DNA from: Udeniomyces pyricola
Lineage: Eukaryota; Basidiomycota; Tremellomycetes; Cystofilobasidiales; Mrakiaceae
DNA length: 64,000 nt
Assembly: GCA_039545295.1 (NCBI GenBank)
Contig: BCIK01000004.1
Coordinates: 1,260,018-1,324,017, forward strand
Direction of reading: 5' to 3'
The notes beneath the pieces are model-generated. The model saw only the letters and a list, made by a program, of their open reading frames with translations. It was not told the DNA's origin and ran no database searches. Shown one piece after another: positions 25,263-37,236 of this stretch. The position numbers and the translations under genes were made by a program. Position 1 is the stretch's first letter; the number at the start of each line of letters is the position of its first letter.

Positions 25263-25663
25263 GTTGCTGGACAGGAGGGAGGGTAAGGGTACGATGAGGG
25301 GAGAAGAGTAAGCTTGGGTGTGTATTGGTGAGAGGAGGATCAGACAGAGAGAGGGAGAGGGGGAGGAAGAGAAGGATGGGAGACCGTACGGGTCGAGGGA
25401 TGAGCTAAGGGAGTCTGCGACGTCGCAGAGGACGAAGCGAAACAAGACAGGGCCAGGACTGTTGAGCTCAACGCTGCACAGCCTCCAGGCCGCGTTTGCT
25501 GGGCGATCGTCATCACGTGTTACACTGCTCGGTTAAATTCTCTTCTGAATTCTGATTATTGATTCCAACAACACGTTGACCTGGCTATTATTGTACTATG
25601 ATAAGTCATATATCTCATCATGTCATTTCAACCATAATGATATCATTCTATTTGTTTCATCAT
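25263..25663. other. Intergenic: promoter of mitochondrial orphan, 3' flank of RPAP1
   Basis: A 401-bp gap between two minus-strand genes. The left part, next to the start at 25262, is purine-rich on the plus strand (GAGAGGGAGAGGGGGAGGAAG near 25345-25370), that is, pyrimidine-rich on the transcribed side. No other feature seen. Confidence 0.4.
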
Positions 25664-28600
25664 TCACGCCGCCCCCAACCCTACCGATCGCACTCGTACC
25701 ACTCCTCGCTCACCTGCCCACCCTCTCACCACCTCTACCCTCTCCTCCACCTCCTCGTTCCCAACCCGAGTTGCAAAGCAGTCCACAGGTAAGCGAGCCG
25801 GACTTGATTCCTTCGAAGCATACAGGATCACGTCCTTCAGCAACCCCTCTGACCCCCCACACAGAATCGTCATCAACAGCGCTCGCGACAGAGCTCGACC
25901 ACCCTCGTCCGTCGTCGACCAGATCGCCGTCGCGACGTGGTGGACAGCGAGCCAGTAGAGGAACTCGTTCCGCTCTCGATCCAAGCCTCCTCCCGAGCGA
26001 GAGATGGGGAGAAGGGCTTTGAGACACCCGCCCAGCACATCCCCATCGGTCTCTCTCGGCCACAGAAACGGTTTCAAACCAGCAGCGGGATCCTCGACGA
26101 TGACGTCTGCGATAGAAGCTTCAATCCCTCGCATGATATGGAGGTTTTCCGACGACCAAAAGAGGCGTCGATAATCGGGCGCGTAGGTTTGAGAGAGAGG
26201 TGGGAGCAGAAGGAGCGAAAACACGGGATGCGAGAACGAGATAGCGAGGTAGAGCGAGACGAAATCGGTGTACGGTTGGAAGAATGGAGTACGAGAGGTG
26301 GGCGAGTCAATCTTGTACGCCATATCGAGAGATAGAATCTCGTTGGGCTGAAGGGGTAACCGAGAGGCAAGGTTGGACGCAAGATACGGCTGAAGCAGGG
26401 ATCGCATGAGCACTTCGACGTGCGAGTCTCGGAAAACCTCAATCGCGCTCCCATCCACCTCCTGAGGCTCTCCCTGGACGCCCTTCTCCAGAAGGAAGAC
26501 CTTCATGGATTCCCAAGCAGCCTCGCTTGCGTTCAGCTCGAGGATCGTGTTTTTTGTTTGTCCGGAAGCCTGTCGAACAAGTGACGCGAATGCAAACGTC
26601 GCCTGAACGAGCTCCGTCTCGCTCGCGTCCCATGCGGGGGGTGCCGAGGCAAAGGCTTGGGAGGAAGATGAGTTGAGAAGTTCGTTGAGAGGGAACATAA
26701 ACCAGTTGCGAGGGAGGGGCAAGCTGCGAGGCGAAGCATAATGTTCCGAGGGGGCAGGAATCATGGGCAGGGCAGACGGCGCAGGAAGTCGAAGGGTTGT
26801 GCACTCCTTGAGCGACAACGGCGTTGGAAAGAGAGGTGCAATGACAAGATTGTCGCGAGGCGAGCTGAGGAACAGGTAGAAGGGCTCGAGGATGGCAAGA
26901 CCGTGTCGATGGGCGATGGATGCGAGAAGCGAGTGACAGTCCAAATTAAAGAGTCGTTCCTCTGCAGAACGGGTCGTGAGGTTGAGAGCGAATAAGGTCG
27001 ACATCAGCTGCTGTGCTAGAGGCTCATCCCCGGGCAAAAGCACAAGAAGGGTTCGGAGGAGGTCAGGGAACCAGTCGAGCGCGTGAATGGGATCAGGATG
27101 AAGCAAGAGATGATGACAGAGGAAGGACGTGGCGTGGCGAAGATGCGCGTAAGAACCAGGGAATGAGTGCAAAGTCCGACTCGAGCTCTGGTGCGGTCGA
27201 AGCCAGATGTCGGCTTGGAGGAGGGCCTTGACGAGGTCCTGGCTGAGCTGAGAGGTTGAGGCGGCAAAGGATGTTTGTCCGACGAGTGAGGCAAGCTGGA
27301 GAATGGTGCCAAAGGCGCCTACGGGCCCCATCGTCTTCCCCAGGCAATCGTTCTCAATGCCTGCTTCAATTCGTTTCTGAATCCGATCCATCATCGATGT
27401 AAGGAGGCCAGATTCAAAGACCCGCTCCCTTACTGCCCGGGTGAACGCTTCGCCTGACCTTGGCTCATTGATACGGCACCCACCGGTCCAAGCTCGCGCA
27501 AACTCGAGAGAAGACGACCAAAGCTCGAGAATCTCTCCATCATCGGTGATAGATGATTGGGATGCGATAGCCTCGAGGACATCCAATCCTTCCGCACCCC
27601 AGCCCATACCCGCAACCTGACTCCAAGTGATCTCATGCTCTGGGGTAGTCTTGTGAGGATCGGTGGCGCAGATAGTCCAGCAGGTAAGGAGACGAAGGTA
27701 AGAGCGGACCAGGTGGTACAGGAGTGCCGAGAAGGACGAGTTTGAGGTAGGATCGAGGAGGAGCCGAGATACGGCAGCGCCCAAAGAACGGAAGATGTCG
27801 GACGCGTCTGAACAGACGTAAGACGAGAGTCCGTACCGTCCAAGAGAAGCAAGGATGTCGAGCGAAAGACGAGCCAGCGTCAGAGAGATTGGAGAGCTAC
27901 TGGATAGGTCTGACGGGATAGCAGAGATGAATCTGAGAAGTGTAGGAAGCGGAGAGGAAGGCGACGAAAGGATGGCGTCGGCGGCCGAGCGGGAAGAGAT
28001 GATGAGAGATAGGACAAGTGAGAGGCAAGCAGGGTCGGGCGAGGCAGTGAGAAGGTTACGAGAGAGGACAGGAAGCAGTCGATCGGCTGAGGCCATAACG
28101 AGAGAAGATTTGGATGGCGGAAGTCGGGAAATGAGGATGAGAATGCTGAGAAGCTCGTGAAGCGTGCGGGGCGAGATACTCGGCGATGAAACATGATTCA
28201 CAAGGATATGAACGGTTGAGTCGAGCTGGAGGGAAGCAAGCACGTCCTCATCTGGTTCCTCCGTGATTTTGGTGCCTTGAACAAAGTCCCCGACAATCTC
28301 GGTATCGAGCTCCCAGTCGCCGACAGCCGCTGGCTGGCCTGCGACCAACGTCTCAAACATGACCTCAACCGCCCTGGCAATGACCATAGCTCCTCCACTC
28401 TTTTCGTCAAGGGCTCTTCCGGCGACTTCAAGAGCTTTCGCACGCAGGCCGGGTTCGCGGTCGATGGATGCAGACGAGAGCATCGACTTTCTCACTATGG
28501 CTGCTAGAACGCCGAGCATAGCAGCACGTTGTGAGGGTGCCGTTGACAGACAGAGGTGGATGACTTCGGCAAGGGTGTAACCAGCTGACGAGGGTGAATC

Positions 28601-29598
28601 GCCGTGGTGATGGAGTCCAAGGTGGGTCGGAAGAGACGCTGATTCAGCAGACGTGATTACGTCGCCAGACAACGAGTAGCGAATGCCGCTCGGAGTGGAG
28701 GCGGGAGGAGTAGTTGGCTGCATCCATTCGAGTCGACTGGGGTCAAACTCAGTGTCGTCGGAAAAGTAACGTTCTCTGATGGTTTCCGGGGTTTCCTCTT
28801 CGGGTACCGCAGGTTGCAAGGACAAGGTGGACGCGGTGTCGGCAAGGATGGCAGCCTCAGGAACGCTGGGAGGAGTGGGCTGGATTGGCTTGATGGAATG
28901 AGTGTCTGAGTGAGTTGCCGACTGCACGAACCGAACTGCCATGAGCAAATCGGCTATGTCAGTAAGTGGGCTCGATGAATAACATGCAGCTCAAGCCGGG
29001 CTGCCGAGCAGAAAGGAGAGTAAAGCAAGACAATACCTTCTCTCTCCTTGCCTTTGGTGATTGACGGTTGATGAAAGCTGATGGCTTCCCTCTCTTTCTT
29101 TTCTCTCCTCTTTCTGAGCATATTCAAAAGGCCACCTCCGAAACGCTCGGTCAGCTCTGCGAGCTCGCTCGCCCTCTCCTCGAGCGACATGGCGGCAACC
29201 TTGGCCTCGTTCTCTTGCTGGACCGACTGGAGAATCCTGGCCGTTTCGTCAGATGCTTCATAAGGAGAAGTAGCGGTAGTTAATATAGTAGGAGCATCGG
29301 TCTGACGAGGTGCTGGGGGATTGAGGCGAGACTTGCGAAAGGCCGAGGTGGAGGTTGAGTTGGAAGTGCTGTTGGATGGAGGGCGTTGGGAACGATGGAG
29401 CGCCTTGGGGAAGCCATTTTGCTGAGGGGCAGGGGCAGGGGGAGGGGGCATGAAGGCGGCTGGTGGACCGGAAGGTCTCTCGACGATATTCTTGATCATG
29501 TTGATGTAATGGATCTTGGAGTTGAGGACGATGTGGGGGCGTTGTTCCGTTGGTCGGATGGGGAGAAAAGCATTTCGCTTGAAGCCGACATTCGACAT
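25664..29598 (-). CDS. RPAP1: RPAP1-like RNA polymerase II-associated protein
   Basis: Predicted 1,283-aa homologue of RPAP1 (yeast Rba50), which assists RNA polymerase II assembly and nuclear import. Two exons: 29598-29037 and 28953-25664 (3,852 nt) with a GTATTG donor. The N-terminal RPAP1 motif is around residues 115-170 (ETARILQSVQQENEAKVAAM, SLEERASELAELTERFGGGL). The central conserved block follows near residues 230-290 (RYFSDDTEFDPSRLEWMQP, then GIRYSLSGDVI and SAGYTLAEVIHLCLSTAPSQ). The rest, about 900 residues, is helical and Leu-rich as in other RPAP1 proteins. It is transcribed divergently from the thioesterase gene across only 216 bp. Confidence is high for family, less so for details of the long C-terminal half. 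Confidence 0.88.
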
Positions 29599-29814
29599 TC
29601 CAATAATATATAATACGCGTCCAATTCGCAGAGGTTACTAACCAGACTTAGTAAACCAGCCTATTCTTTTGCCGCTTATACAACAACTCCGCTGCCGGTG
29701 ATTACATACCGAGATAGCCTGGAGTAAGTAATACACCCCCGTCCTGCATGCAATATCAACTGCCCACCACCACGTACCCAACTCCCCGGCCCCATACACC
29801 ATATAAACACCTGC
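29599..29814. promoter_or_regulatory. 216-bp divergent promoter, RPAP1 / ACOT9-like thioesterase
   Basis: Only 216 bp separate the two start codons, which point away from each other. A short AT-rich stretch (ATTCCAATAATATATAATAC, about 29598-29617) lies next to the RPAP1 start. The rest is CA/CCC-rich near the thioesterase start. Shared regulation is possible. Confidence 0.5.
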
Positions 29815-32086
29815 ATGCTCGTCCGGTCTCTCCTACGGCTTTCCCGCCCTATAGAACTCAGCTTGCACAGACCACTCTCAACCAAGAATCAATCCATCGC
29901 CAGCGTCGCCCTCCTAGACCGAATCGACCGGCTGCTGTCGTCAGTGGAACGTACGTCGACGCGCCCGTCTGACTACATACTTCGATTGCCATGCCCCTCC
30001 CACACGTTTGGCTTACGAACCCTCCCCACCATGCCTTCTACAAAATCAACACGCACGACACAACATCAACCCACCTTCATCCCATCTTCATACACGCCCC
30101 AAACATGCTCAAACTAACCTTTCACCTGTCCCCTTTTCTTGCCTTTCGCAGTCGATGCCACCAACCGGTCCGGGATCCCCATGTTGGCCTCCACCCCTTG
30201 GGCAGGCTCTCCGCGTCAACCCTGGAGCTTTAGCTTTGATCCCAATGGCATTCCATTGACTTCTCCGGCATCTGAGTCTGATGTTGCTTCCTCAACCTCT
30301 ACTCCAACGATGAGTCAGCAACCGACCCCGCAGCAAAAGTTCACCGATGCCCGTATGCATGAAGAGCTCGAACCCAGACGAATGAGCCACGGAGCTGTCG
30401 AGATCAACCTTCCCCTGGCTTCCAAGCCAGAGTTACTCAATGACTATATAAGCACTACAGGTGGCGTGAGTCGCCAGCTGTTATAGGGTGTTGCTCCAAT
30501 CCAGATCGACGACTTGCCATTAGTCGAGTTTCTTTGCGAGTGCAGATACTCATGAGGTGCCTGATCGTGCCTTTCTTCCTTCTCGCCTTTCTTCATCACC
30601 CACTATAGCTTCGCGTTGGAAAGCTGATGGAATATCTCGACTCGCTAGCGGGAGCCGTTGCTTGTGCGTCCCTTGCATGGTCCGGTTAGATTCCGTTCAC
30701 CTGACCTGGGCTGAATCGAGCCTTACTGTATACATATCATTCTCCATACCTTCCTCTCCTGGTCCTTGTTCGTAGACAAACACGTTCTTCCTTCCAACGC
30801 AGACTTTGGAGAAGCCAGTTCCAAAGTATATGTCGCCACCGCCAGTGCAGATCGTTTGGATCTCTTCCAGCCCCTCGTGGTGTCGGACCTCCGGCTGTCT
30901 GGCCAAGTCGCCTACACGGGCAGCAGTTCTATGGAGATTTTTGTCAAGATGGAGGCGCTCAAGGAGGGAGGGTCGGAGACTGTGCTACTTGGTCCGTTTG
31001 AGCTTCTGATCTGGAACTCGAGAAAGCAAGATGATGCATTTCAGTTTACATCCATCGTGCTCACTCGCTTACACCCCCCACCCCCCCTTCCAACCATGAT
31101 TGCCCAATTCAGGACGATTCACTATGGTCGCTCGGGACGCCCAAACTCACAAGGCTCGCAAAGTCAACCCCCTCCTGATCGTCACGCCTGACGAACAAGA
31201 ACTCTTTGACATCGGTAAGGCTCACAAGGAACGAAAGATGACGGCCAAGCAAACGTCTCTAGCGAAGGTCCCACCGACGTCGAAAGAAATGGCTGTCCTC
31301 CATGCGTTGACGGTCAAGCGACCGTCGCCTGATATCGAAGTTGTCGAGATGAAAGACACGATTGTCAGTTGACTCGCTTGCCGCCTCGTTGACATCTCAG
31401 TTCAGGTACCCTCGAGAAACTAACATCAACTTTGTGTGATATAGTCGAGTTCAGATTCCCTGATGCATCCTGCTGAACGTAATCTGCACGGCGCGGTCTT
31501 TGTAAGTCGAAAAAGAAAAAAGAGATCAACGGTGAATCACTCGTGCTGAGCTTGTGTGGGATTTATAGCTGACCCTTACACCCGCGATGTGCTAGGGAGG
31601 ACATCTCCTCAAACTTGGCTACGAGCTGGGATACTCCAATGCGGTCCTCTTTGCCCGCTCCCCTTTGCGATTCGTCGCACTCGACGAGATTTCATTTGCC
31701 CTCCCCGTCCCGATCGGTAGCATCCTCCGCCTGACTGCCATGGTTACCCACTCGGACTCGACCCGGAACGAAGTCCACAACCAAGTCACCGCCGAACTCA
31801 TCAACGTCTCGACGGGCGAGCGTCGACAGACCAACACGTTCGATTTCACTTGGAAGAAGGACGGTCGGAATCTGACGCGAGAGGTACACCCCGTCGTGAG
31901 TTTGCTGATGTCATCTTCACACTCGTTGGACACTCTTGACAGACAGTGGGGACAAGTTTACGCTGACTCTTGACTTGGTTGACTCCTACTGGATTTGTTT
32001 AGAGCTTGACCGAAGGTATGGCGTGGCTAGAAGGCAAACGGCGGCTCGAGGAAGGTGCGAGGCTGAGAGCGGTGGCCGCCAAATAG
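29815..32086 (+). CDS. Mitochondrial acyl-CoA thioesterase, ACOT9/10-like
   Basis: Predicted 470-aa enzyme hydrolysing acyl-CoA to free acid and CoA, double-hotdog fold, mitochondrial. Exons: 29815-29950, 30152-30465, 30609-30663, 30776-30991, 31113-31363, 31445-31501, 31596-31895, 32003-32086 (1,413 nt). The start MLVRSLLRLSRPIELSLHRP is a clear mitochondrial presequence. The first hotdog contains GGLRVGKLMEYLDSLAGAVA and LLGRFTMVARDAQTHKAR. The second contains NLHGAVFGGHLLKLGYELGY, PLRFVALDEISFALPVPIGS and the closing strand RQTNTFDFTWKKDG. The donor at 30992 is GTCCGT. Chain-length preference cannot be told. It may act alongside beta-oxidation, but gene order gives no evidence for a functional link to the thiolase 10 kb away. 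Confidence 0.88.
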
Positions 32087-32279
32087 AAGTCATTTAGACA
32101 ATTTTACAAGCTGACTTGAACTAGGATGAGATATAGTAGCAACGGATGATCATATATGGTATCAAGCGGCAAGAGAAGAAGAAAACGTTCATGAATCTCG
32201 TCGTGTGTATAGGGAGACCCGATCAGCACTGAGTGGATGGCATGGCATGGAATGGGAACAACGTGGAACCAGGCAAGAG

Positions 32280-33533
32280 TCAGATCTGGTGGATTGAACA
32301 GACTCGTGTTTTGAACAAACTTGCGATGGGTGCAAACAAGACCGTACTCACAACCATATCGTTGCCGACGGCAGTGTTCAACAGCAGCGCCACGATCAGA
32401 CCGTAAAGTCCTAGAACCTCGCTGTAGACCGATGGATTCACGACAACGAGAGGGAGACAGAGTTTCAAGTCAGCTCTCGATGGGAAGGTCCGCCCAGAAC
32501 GACACAATCCCCATACGTACGCGAAAATGAGGATCAACACCATCGTGACAAAGACCTTGCTCTCGTAAACATAAGACCGAACACACTGAACCATCGACAG
32601 GGTAAGATGATGAGAGTCGAGGTAAGCTTGTGCGAGCAGCGATCCAAGTGGCTTGAACCCGTCGCGACGTCGACCTAGACCCCGTACTTACGGCGTCTCC
32701 GACGATGCCAATCGCATAACCGGCCGCGAGACCAGTCAAGCCACAACACAGGCCAGCAGCGAGGTGGATGAAGCCAGCGTAGAGGGAATAGGGTTGATCG
32801 GGACCCAACCCTCCCGCAATGAGGACCGAGACAACGAGGCCGTAGACTGAAGGAACGTGATCGAAGTGACGAACAGGAGGTCCTGGTCAGACGACAGTGG
32901 CGACAGCTTCGCACCAAGGGCACGGTCTAGACGAGTGGTAACGTATGAACGGCGAGGCATGATGGACTAACCGGCGATGATACCACTCATGACGACGGGA
33001 ATGAGTGACTTCATGATGAGGTCTGGGCGGAACGTGCCGAGACCGGCGATTCCGATGCCTGCTTTAGAGGTTCCGTACGCGGCACCGACAGCTGAGGAGA
33101 TATGTCATGAAAGCAAGCAAAGGAACGAAGAAAGTGATGGGCGACGGAATGAATCCCGGGAATCATGATGTCAGATGGGCTGCTGGAAGGAGGGCTACGA
33201 AGGACCAAAGCGTAGCGGCGGGCGGATTCGAGCGAACAAATCACCACGCTAGGACGAAAGTCGGACGAAGCGATAGGTACTGACTGCTCATGATCATCTA
33301 TAACAGCATAACGTTAGATATGTCTGTGAATATATGCGTGCGGTTGAGGTGAAGAAACACGCGACACGCGAGAGAAGAAAGAACTGACTGCACTGGCGAC
33401 CCCGGCGAAACCGAGGAAAGGGGCATAAGGGGGACACAACCTGGAAGGGGGAGCGAAGAAGCAACGGTTGGGATGAGCTTGGGATGGGTGGGCCAGACGG
33501 AAGTGATGGGATGACTCGGAGAGCTCACGACAT
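32280..33533 (-). CDS. VMA3: V-ATPase proteolipid subunit c
   Basis: Predicted 161-aa, four-helix membrane subunit of the V-ATPase c ring, which carries protons into vacuoles and endosomes. Exons: 33533-33529 (5 nt, ATGTC), 33440-33389, 33297-33285 (13 nt), 33091-32972, 32846-32692, 32585-32521, 32421-32352, 32285-32280 (6 nt). Recognisable parts are [71 protein letters not shown] and [19 protein letters not shown]. The essential Glu of helix 4 falls at residue 138, matching yeast Vma3 Glu137. Total length also matches the family (about 160). The first and last coding exons are unusually small. The last one (a single Ile plus stop) is the least certain. The gene is divergent from the ZCCHC10-like gene and convergent with the thioesterase. 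Confidence 0.9.
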
Positions 33534-33899
33534 GGGCAGAGGAGGGCGATTTCAAGAAGACGCGAATTGGCGATGGGTTAGAACTGAACGATGGCGATGG
33601 GGATGGGGAGAGGGACGTGGATGATGCTGCTCTTGTAATACAGGCTGTTTGTAGCAAGGCAAGGCGAGATGGAGGAGATGTCTGGGGAAAGCTCTCGCGA
33701 TCCATCGACCTGTCGACGTGTTTGCGGCTCGCCCAGACAGGCCCGAAATCTGGACGCGGCAAAGAATTGGAAATACTAATTGGTCAAACATTCATGAGAT
33801 CATTGAGTTTGGTATATTTGGTAGTCGCCACCGAGTTACTTACTCTCATCTAACGCCCACTAGTCACTTCCCATCCAGTACCCAGTCCTCAAGCCCATC
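33534..33899. promoter_or_regulatory. Divergent promoter, VMA3 / ZCCHC10-like gene
   Basis: A 366-bp gap between two start codons that point away from each other. The minus-strand 5' leader is pyrimidine-rich (CCCTCTCCCCATCCCCATCG in antisense, about 33595-33615). No other element recognised. Confidence 0.45.
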
Positions 33900-34621
33900 A
33901 TGCCCCTCTACCCCGGTCAACGCACCACTACTGCTCCCTCAGCTGCCAAATGCCAGCGGTGCCTTCACACTGGTCACTACACTTACCAATGCAAGAACGA
34001 CGTCCCTTACAAGCCACGCCCAACGAGGACCCAACAGCTCGGCAAGGCTCCCAAACGCGACAAGCCAAGCGTCGAGGTCCCGGCTGAGTTCCTCCCTCGA
34101 AAGGGCACTGCTGCACTCATTCTTGAAGAGAAGGAGAAGGAACGAGCTGCTCGCCATGCTAAAGATGCCCGGTACGTTTCATACGGCACGCTCGTGTTAC
34201 GAATCTGATCGTAAAGTGTGGTGTCGCGTAGTATAACTCATTCTGTAACTGCTTCCCTTGCCCCTTCCTCTTCCCACCGCATCACGTGATCACGCTCGAC
34301 AGATCCATCTCGTCTTCATCCTCATCTTCCTCTGACTCTGATTCCTCCGATTCAAGTGATAGCGATAGTGACAGTGACAGTGATAGCGACTCGGATTCAT
34401 CGTCGTCGCGCTCGCGCTCTCGCTCGCCACCACGCAAGAAGAAGTCAAGGAACACGCGAGCCAGCTCGAGGTCGTCCTCAAGGTCCCGCTCGCGTTCGAC
34501 GAGCCCCCCACCCAAAAGGAGGCGCAGGAGTCCCTCGACGGACAGTGAGGCTGATGGCAAGGGCAAAGGTCGAGCCGCCTCGAGGCGAAGTGCGAGTCCG
34601 GTGCGGCGACCGAGGGATTGA
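33900..34621 (+). CDS. ZCCHC10: Zinc-knuckle protein with SR/SD tail, ZCCHC10-like
   Basis: Predicted 196-aa nuclear protein. Exons: 33900-34171 and 34303-34621 (591 nt). Near the N-terminus it has a single CCHC knuckle (CQRCLHTGHYTYQC, residues about 18-31). A basic, proline-containing segment with the conserved AEFLPRKG motif follows, then a short charged helix (ILEEKEKERAARHAK). The second exon is almost wholly low complexity: Ser and Ser-Asp repeats, then Ser-Arg repeats with basic clusters, like an RS domain. This layout matches ZCCHC10. The family has no settled function; RNA binding or splicing association is inferred from the knuckle and RS tail. Family call fairly sure. Confidence 0.82.
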
Positions 34622-35199
34622 GATGATGACGAGCGGGGACTGGAACTGGATTGGACGGTGTATGTGGACGTGTGCGCAGAAGCTGAGCTGTGATGATGAT
34701 GGAAAACATACGATGAATGGCAGACGATACATGGGTGTTTAGTTTGGACGGGACGTGAAGCGACAGTTGGGCTTGATAGTAACGGGAAGGAAGGTTTGAT
34801 GCATAACAAAGTGTGCTGTCCATGGGTTGTATCCATATATATATAAGTATATCATATGTAACATTTTGCGGAGGTGATTGAGAAGGCATGCTGATGAGAT
34901 ACTCACTTGCGATAATATATATATATATATATATATATATTATGAATATCATATACATCCGACACAGCATATATATGATATATATATTATATCATGACAT
35001 ATCCAGTCATGTACGTACAGGTCAATACTACAGTACCAAGTCCTGCCAGTCAACTCAACTGTCCTACCAACACCTGTTCTACTTCTCTCCTGGAATCCCG
35101 TCCGTCTCCTATACATCTCTCTCCCCCTCGCCTCCACTCGCTGCTCGACCATCCCTGACCTCTGTTCTTATCTCTCTGTTCCTACCAGCGCTCACTATC
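34622..35199. other. Intergenic: ZCCHC10-like 3' flank and p23 promoter
   Basis: A 578-bp gap between two plus-strand genes. A pure AT dinucleotide run lies at about 34914-34940, with more TA-rich sequence to about 34990. A pyrimidine-rich stretch precedes the p23 start codon. Confidence 0.45.
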
Positions 35200-36689
35200 A
35201 TGTCCACCCAAACCCTTCACCCCGTCATCCTCTGGGCCCAGAGGTCCAACGCCTACGACGATGAGAAGGTTCGATTCGCTTTGCCTGCTTTCTCTTCCCT
35301 CTCTCTCTCTTTCTCCCTCTCGTCATCTCCCCGTCCTCTTCTTGCCACGGCTCATCCTCAGCTGACCACGTCCAATCCCTTTCTTGTTGTCTATCAATCC
35401 ACAGAACATTGTCTAGTCAGTATTTTCGCATGTTTCCACTTTGCTCTCAGACTTTGCAAACATGTTCAAGCACCAGCGTATTCATCATCTCTCCGTGTTT
35501 TCCATATCGATCCCTGGATCCCCGTACCTTGTACCCGTTTGGTACCCTCCTCACAGCTTCACCGTCGATCTCCCCAACATTATTGGAGAGCCCGAGCTTG
35601 AGATCCAAGACGACAAGATCTCCTTCAAGGCCACCGCCGGAGCGTACGTGTTTCACATGTGCCAGCAAAAAGAGGGAGGAGGGGACGGCAAATGGTGTCC
35701 TGCGTTTTGTTAGCACTCGCATATAGCTTACACGTCTGCGCTGACCTTTTGCGTTTTCGCCCATCTCTACTGTACGCGTCCGTACCCTTTGCTTCAATGT
35801 CCCTGTCTTGGCTTCAATCGACACAGCAAGGACAAGGGAATCGAGGAGAAGTCGTACGCGTTCGACCTCGAGCTCTTTGAGTCGATCGATGCGTCCCTCA
35901 CGAAGAAGAACCTCACTACCCGTCACCTCCAGCTCATCCTTCGAAAGAAGGAGGCCAAGGATGAGTTCTGGCCCAGGTTGACCAAGGAGAAGGTCAAGAA
36001 CCAGTTCATCAAGACTGACTTTGCCAAGGTGCGTCTTCACGTTTCGAACCTAGCCTGGCGTCTCACGCTCGCTCGCGTGGGTCTCTTTGATTGACTCGTG
36101 TGCTGACTAATTTATTGTTTTTCTCTCCGGGGCCGTGTATTTGGATGTTGCTTGTTTTGACGAATTTGCAGTGGGTTGATGAGGACGAGCAGGAGGAGGC
36201 TCCCGCTGTGGACGACTCTGAGTTCCAGGGTGGAGCTGGCGGACCCCCTGGCATGGGCATGCCCGGTATGGGCGGTATGCCCGGCATGGGTGGTGCCGGT
36301 GGAGGTGCTGGCGGCTTGGACATGGCTTCGCTGATGGCTCAGATGGGTGGAGGAGCTGGTGGTGCCGGTGGTGCTCCCGGAGGCATGGTTCGTCGTCTTC
36401 CTATCGAAGTTATGTTCTTGATTTGGAAGAGGATACCTAATTTTGTGTACTTACGCCATCTATCTTGTTTCTTGATCTTGTTCACTCTCTCTTTCTTGTT
36501 CTCTTCCTTTGCCCCTTGTGTGTTTGATGGTGTTCCGATCTGCAGGACTTCCAGAAGCTTATGGCTCAGATGCAGGCCGGCGGAGGAATGCCCGACTTTG
36601 GAGGTGAGGACGGCGGTGAGGACTCGGACGACGGTGAGATGCCGGCGCTCGAGGGCGAGGACGAATCCGAGCTCGACAAGGCCGATTAA
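35200..36689 (+). CDS. SBA1: p23/Sba1 Hsp90 co-chaperone
   Basis: Predicted 242-aa co-chaperone that binds the closed, ATP-bound state of Hsp90 and slows its ATPase; cytosolic and nuclear. Exons: 35200-35268, 35405-35415 (11 nt), 35557-35643, 35827-36028, 36172-36387, 36546-36689 (729 nt). The CS domain spans about residues 5-125 (HPVILWAQRSNAYDDEKNIV, YFTVDLPNI, KSYAFDLELFESID, FWPRLTKEKVKNQFIKTDF, then WVDEDEQEE). The tail has Gly/Met-rich repeats (PGMGMPGMGGMPGMGG) and ends acidic (DESELDKAD), as in other fungal p23 proteins. The 11-nt exon only supplies NIV plus part of Tyr but is needed to keep the frame. The donor at 36388 is GTTCGT. Confidence 0.93.
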
Positions 36690-37236
36690 ACACGAACAAC
36701 GATCAAGTGGAGAACCAAATGAAAAAGATTCAAATGTCATAGTTTACATCGTATCAAATGCCAAATGATTTAAAGAGCTTAGACACGAAGGAAACAGTCA
36801 ACAGCAAGAGATATGATGCGAGAAAGATGATGAGGATACGATGATGCTGCAAGTAGATGAGTCGCAAGGAAACTGATGTGATGGGAAAAGATGTACATAT
36901 GTAGATGGAGAGCAAAGACGATCATGTCGACTTCTGACTCGAACTCCTCTGCTCGCTCTTGCGGCGATGAACTTCTACCACCCAGCCAAGACCGATGCTA
37001 TGCTGTACTATGCTATGCTATTGTATGGTGTTACTAGTGATCCCTGAGAAGTCGCGAGATAGGGCAGGAAAGGGGTTTGAAGAGGGGAGGGGGATGGGTG
37101 GCTCTTCCACGCGATCCCGCACAACAGCTATCGGCCAGCTCAATTGAACCTCACTCATGGTCCCCAACACCAGGTCAAGAGAATTCCTCCCCCCCCCCCC
37201 GTAGATAACAATTGCCATGGCGCTAAAAAATCTTCC
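36690..37236. other. Convergent 3' intergenic region
   Basis: A 547-bp gap between the 3' ends of the p23 gene (+) and the low-complexity orphan (-). A run of about ten C lies near 37190-37200. No gene or structured RNA could be supported. Confidence 0.4.
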
